Assembly: GCF_005503365.1 (NCBI RefSeq)
Contig: NZ_SCML01000020.1
Span: 38,074-102,073 of the forward strand
From: Hydrogenophaga sp. 2FB
GTDB lineage: Bacteria > Pseudomonadota > Gammaproteobacteria > Burkholderiales > Burkholderiaceae_C
Length of the DNA stretch: 64,000 nt
Direction of reading: 5' to 3'
The position numbers and the translations under genes were made by a program. Below the pieces are notes generated by a model. It worked only from the letters and a program-made list of their open reading frames with translations, had not been told where the DNA came from and did no database searches. How positions within the stretch are numbered: position 1 is the stretch's first letter; the number at the start of each line of letters is the position of its first letter. Shown here piece by piece: positions 62,386 to 64,000 of the stretch.

Positions 62386-63615
62386 ATGGTGGCTGCGTAC
62401 ACGGTGGCGCTGGTGGGTTTCTCGCAAGCGGAGTCGTCCACGTTCGAATCCTTCTTCCGCCTGGCCTCGCGCCGCCCGCCGGCCTATCTGGTGCAGGACG
62501 AGGTGATGGACGCGCAGATCCTGATCGTCAACGCCGACAACGTGCAGGCCGTGCTGCTGGTGCGCGATGCCGAACTGCCGGGCCGGGTGTTGCTGGTCGG
62601 CAGTTCCGACAGCGGCACCGGCTGGCCCTTGCAGCGCAAACCGGTCAAGCTGGTGGCGCTGCTCGCTACGCTCGACGAGATCGTGGGCGCCAGGCGCCTG
62701 CCGCCGCAGAGGCGCGATGCCGCCATGGCCCCGGCCGCTGCGCAGGCCGAAGAGCCGTTCCGAGCCTCCCAGTTGCAGGGGCTGAATGCGAGCATGAAGC
62801 TGGCGAGCGGGCAAGCGCACACCCAGCCGCCGGATCACCCGCCGTCGGTGCTGCCGGGCGCGGGGGCCGACCGCGGCTTCTCCGCCACCGTGCCGTATGG
62901 CGCCGAGGGCCTGCCCGCTCTTGCGCCGGCCGTGAAGGGTGGCCGACGCCGTCGCTCCGTCGACACCGAATTTCCGCTCACACGCCCAATGCCGCGGGGG
63001 GCGTCCTTGACGGCCCACTTGCCAACCCCTGCGGCCATGCCGGTCGCCGCGCGCACGACCCCGGCACCAGTCGCCCGCCCAGGCGTCATGCGCATGACCG
63101 ATTTCGGCGGCCTCGACGAGATGCCCTCGCCCATGCCACCGCCGCCGCGCTCCACGCGTGCGCCGCGCTCGCGCATCGCTTCGGACAAGACCGCGGTGCC
63201 CGAGGTGGCGCGTGGCGACATGTTGCTGGTCGCCGAAAGCCTGGTGGAAGGGCGCATCCTGCTCAAGCGGTTCAAGCGCTATGGCCTCAGCGTGGACTGG
63301 TCGCGCGAGGCGGCGCAAGCCGTGGTGATGCTCAAGGCACATGCGTATCGGCTCGTGGTGATCGACCGTCTCAAGGGCGAGCCCGATGGCAACCAGATCT
63401 GCCGTTTGGCCAAACAAACCAAGGGGCCCAAAGGCGCGCCGGTGGTCATCATGTTCGCGCCCACCGCCGGCAGCATGGACCGCATGAAAGCCGGCCTGGC
63501 CGGCAGCGACGCCTATCTCTCGCGCTCGGTGGGCGAGGCCGACCTGTACAAAGTGCTGGCCCACCACCGACTCGTCCACCTGGACGGCTTCGCGCCGACG
63601 AACGTGGGGTTCTAG
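62386..63615 (+). CDS. Protein with degenerate response-regulator receiver domain and a long disordered linker
   Basis: 409 residues. The N-terminal 100 residues look like an alpha/beta domain (VALVGFSQAESSTFESFFRLAS) with pseudo-receiver character. Residues about 105-275 are rich in Pro, Ala and Arg and probably disordered. The C-terminal domain (about 280-400) is receiver-like: MLLVAESLVEGRILLKRF, an Asp in VVIDRLKGEPDGNQI at the phosphoacceptor position, but the acidic pair is AES and the conserved Lys site reads SRSV. Phosphorylation is doubtful. Its role may be protein interaction in a signalling or surface-motility pathway. Confidence 0.7.
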   Translation: MVAAYTVALVGFSQAESSTFESFFRLASRRPPAYLVQDEVMDAQILIVNADNVQAVLLVRDAELPGRVLLVGSSDSGTGWPLQRKPVKLVALLATLDEIVGARRLPPQRRDAAMAPAAAQAEEPFRASQLQGLNASMKLASGQAHTQPPDHPPSVLPGAGADRGFSATVPYGAEGLPALAPAVKGGRRRRSVDTEFPLTRPMPRGASLTAHLPTPAAMPVAARTTPAPVARPGVMRMTDFGGLDEMPSPMPPPPRSTRAPRSRIASDKTAVPEVARGDMLLVAESLVEGRILLKRFKRYGLSVDWSREAAQAVVMLKAHAYRLVVIDRLKGEPDGNQICRLAKQTKGPKGAPVVIMFAPTAGSMDRMKAGLAGSDAYLSRSVGEADLYKVLAHHRLVHLDGFAPTNVGF

Positions 63616-63651
63616 GGGCACGCCGCCCTGGGCGCGGCGATCGGGATCTTT

Positions 63652-63754
63652 CCCCCAGATGGGGGATGTCTGTCGCGGCGGACACCCAATCTAGTACCGC
63701 TGCGGTATTCCCTTTGACGTGACCGTTTGTTGTGATCTCGGCCGATCACAACAA
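63652..63754 (+). promoter_or_regulatory. Symmetric elements upstream of the exoprotein gene
   Basis: Three perfect inverted repeats in about 100 bases: CCCCC-AGAT-GGGGG (63652-63665), TACCGC-T-GCGGTA (63695-63707) and an 11-bp stem TTGTTGTGATC/GATCACAACAA around TCGGCC (63727-63754). The second resembles sites of NarL/LuxR-type regulators; the third would form an RNA hairpin just before the ribosome-binding region. Roles are unproven. Confidence 0.5.
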
Positions 63755-63776
63755 CGTCATCTCCAGGGAGTCCCTC

Positions 63777-64000
63777 ATGAACAAGAACCGCCACCGCGTG
63801 GTGTTCAACGCCGCGCGCGGGCTGCGCATGGTCGTCGCCGAATGCGCGCGTGCGCTGGGCAAAGCCAGCACGGCCACCGCAGCGGCGCTCATCACCGCCT
63901 CGCTGTTTCCCGCCCACGCGCAAATCGCCGCCGACCCCGGCGCCCCGGGTCGCCAACGCCCTACCGTGTTGACGGCCCCCAACGGCGTGCCCCTGGTCAA
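63777..64000 (+). CDS. Start of a filamentous-haemagglutinin-type two-partner secretion exoprotein
   Basis: 74 codons, cut by the window end. MNKNRHRVVFNAARGLRMVV is a typical extended signal peptide region (ESPR) of type V secreted proteins, followed by a hydrophobic core (ATAAALITASLFPAHA, cleavage near residue 50). Then the beginning of a TPS/haemagglutination-activity domain, GRQRPTVLTAPNGVPLV, is visible. It would be exported by Sec and a TpsB (FhaC-like) porin. Such genes are often very large and may encode adhesins or contact-dependent toxins (CdiA). GGGAG precedes the ATG. Confidence 0.85.
   Translation, partial: MNKNRHRVVFNAARGLRMVVAECARALGKASTATAAALITASLFPAHAQIAADPGAPGRQRPTVLTAPNGVPLV

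Noticed and set aside
63731..63750. Crp-like TGTGA...TCACA upstream of the exoprotein gene
   Set aside because: The half sites are separated by 10 bases, not the 6 of a Crp site; I treat it as part of an 11-bp hairpin.

Overview
The window looks like a chromosomal segment of a betaproteobacterium of the order Burkholderiales, most likely family Comamonadaceae (Hydrogenophaga/Acidovorax-like). This is inferred from the very high GC content, the abundance of Bug/TctC periplasmic receptors and LysR regulators, a methionine synthase split into two genes, an S-adenosylhomocysteine (SAH) riboswitch, and GTP-type PEP carboxykinase. I see no tRNA, rRNA, CRISPR array, intact insertion sequence or prophage. 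Region 1-9.6 kb is small-molecule metabolism with LysR switches: the end of a serine hydrolase, an acyl-CoA dehydrogenase, an M14 peptidase, a LysR/D-tartrate dehydratase divergent pair, a D-amino-acid dehydrogenase/ArgP-like LysR divergent pair, a universal stress protein, a metallophosphoesterase and another LysR gene. Region 9.6-22.4 kb is mostly core metabolism and maintenance: pckG, a previously easy-to-miss 47-residue membrane protein, a thioesterase, a small-conductance-channel-like membrane protein, threonine ammonia-lyase, a double-AAA ATPase, recQ with a rhodanese gene, and metH part 1 (the zinc/homocysteine domain). Region 22.4-31.1 kb holds a cyclic-nucleotide-binding protein, a LysR gene followed by a D-lactate-dehydrogenase-type flavoprotein, two pirins with a divergent LysR, and an RlmN-type radical-SAM enzyme. 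It also holds a low-GC island with a catalytically ruined type III restriction (Res) relic and a near-identical direct repeat. Region 31.1-45.2 kb has metH part 2 behind an SAH riboswitch, an IclR-controlled flavoprotein/DoxX unit, a semialdehyde dehydrogenase, comM, and the nitrogen-regulated glnK-amtB operon with visible NtrC and sigma-54 sites. It ends with a formylglycine-enzyme-like lipoprotein, a Bug receptor and two small genes. Region 45.3-57.1 kb is the most interesting part, an apparently coherent but unassigned carboxylic-acid catabolic locus. One operon encodes a UbiD decarboxylase, a TIGR04076 small protein, a UbiX flavin prenyltransferase, a DUF169 protein and a Bug receptor. A divergent Bug receptor follows, then a second operon of enoyl-CoA hydratase, acyl-CoA dehydrogenase, metallo-hydrolase, NDP-forming CoA ligase and a HutC-type GntR regulator. 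All three promoters carry a near-identical palindromic element over the -10 box with the GT-N4-AC core expected for HutC-family repressors, so the locus can be read as one regulon. The CoA ligase plus hydratase pair recalls ferulate-type side-chain removal, with UbiD removing a ring carboxylate; the substrate itself is inference. Region 57.2-64 kb carries glcE and glcF without an adjacent glcD, a membrane LytTR regulator convergent with glcF and divergent from an acyltransferase gene, glutathione peroxidase, a protein with a degenerate receiver domain, and the start of a large two-partner-secretion exoprotein. A recurrent promoter architecture is a -10-like hexamer ending 6-7 bases before an ATG, which suggests several leaderless mRNAs.
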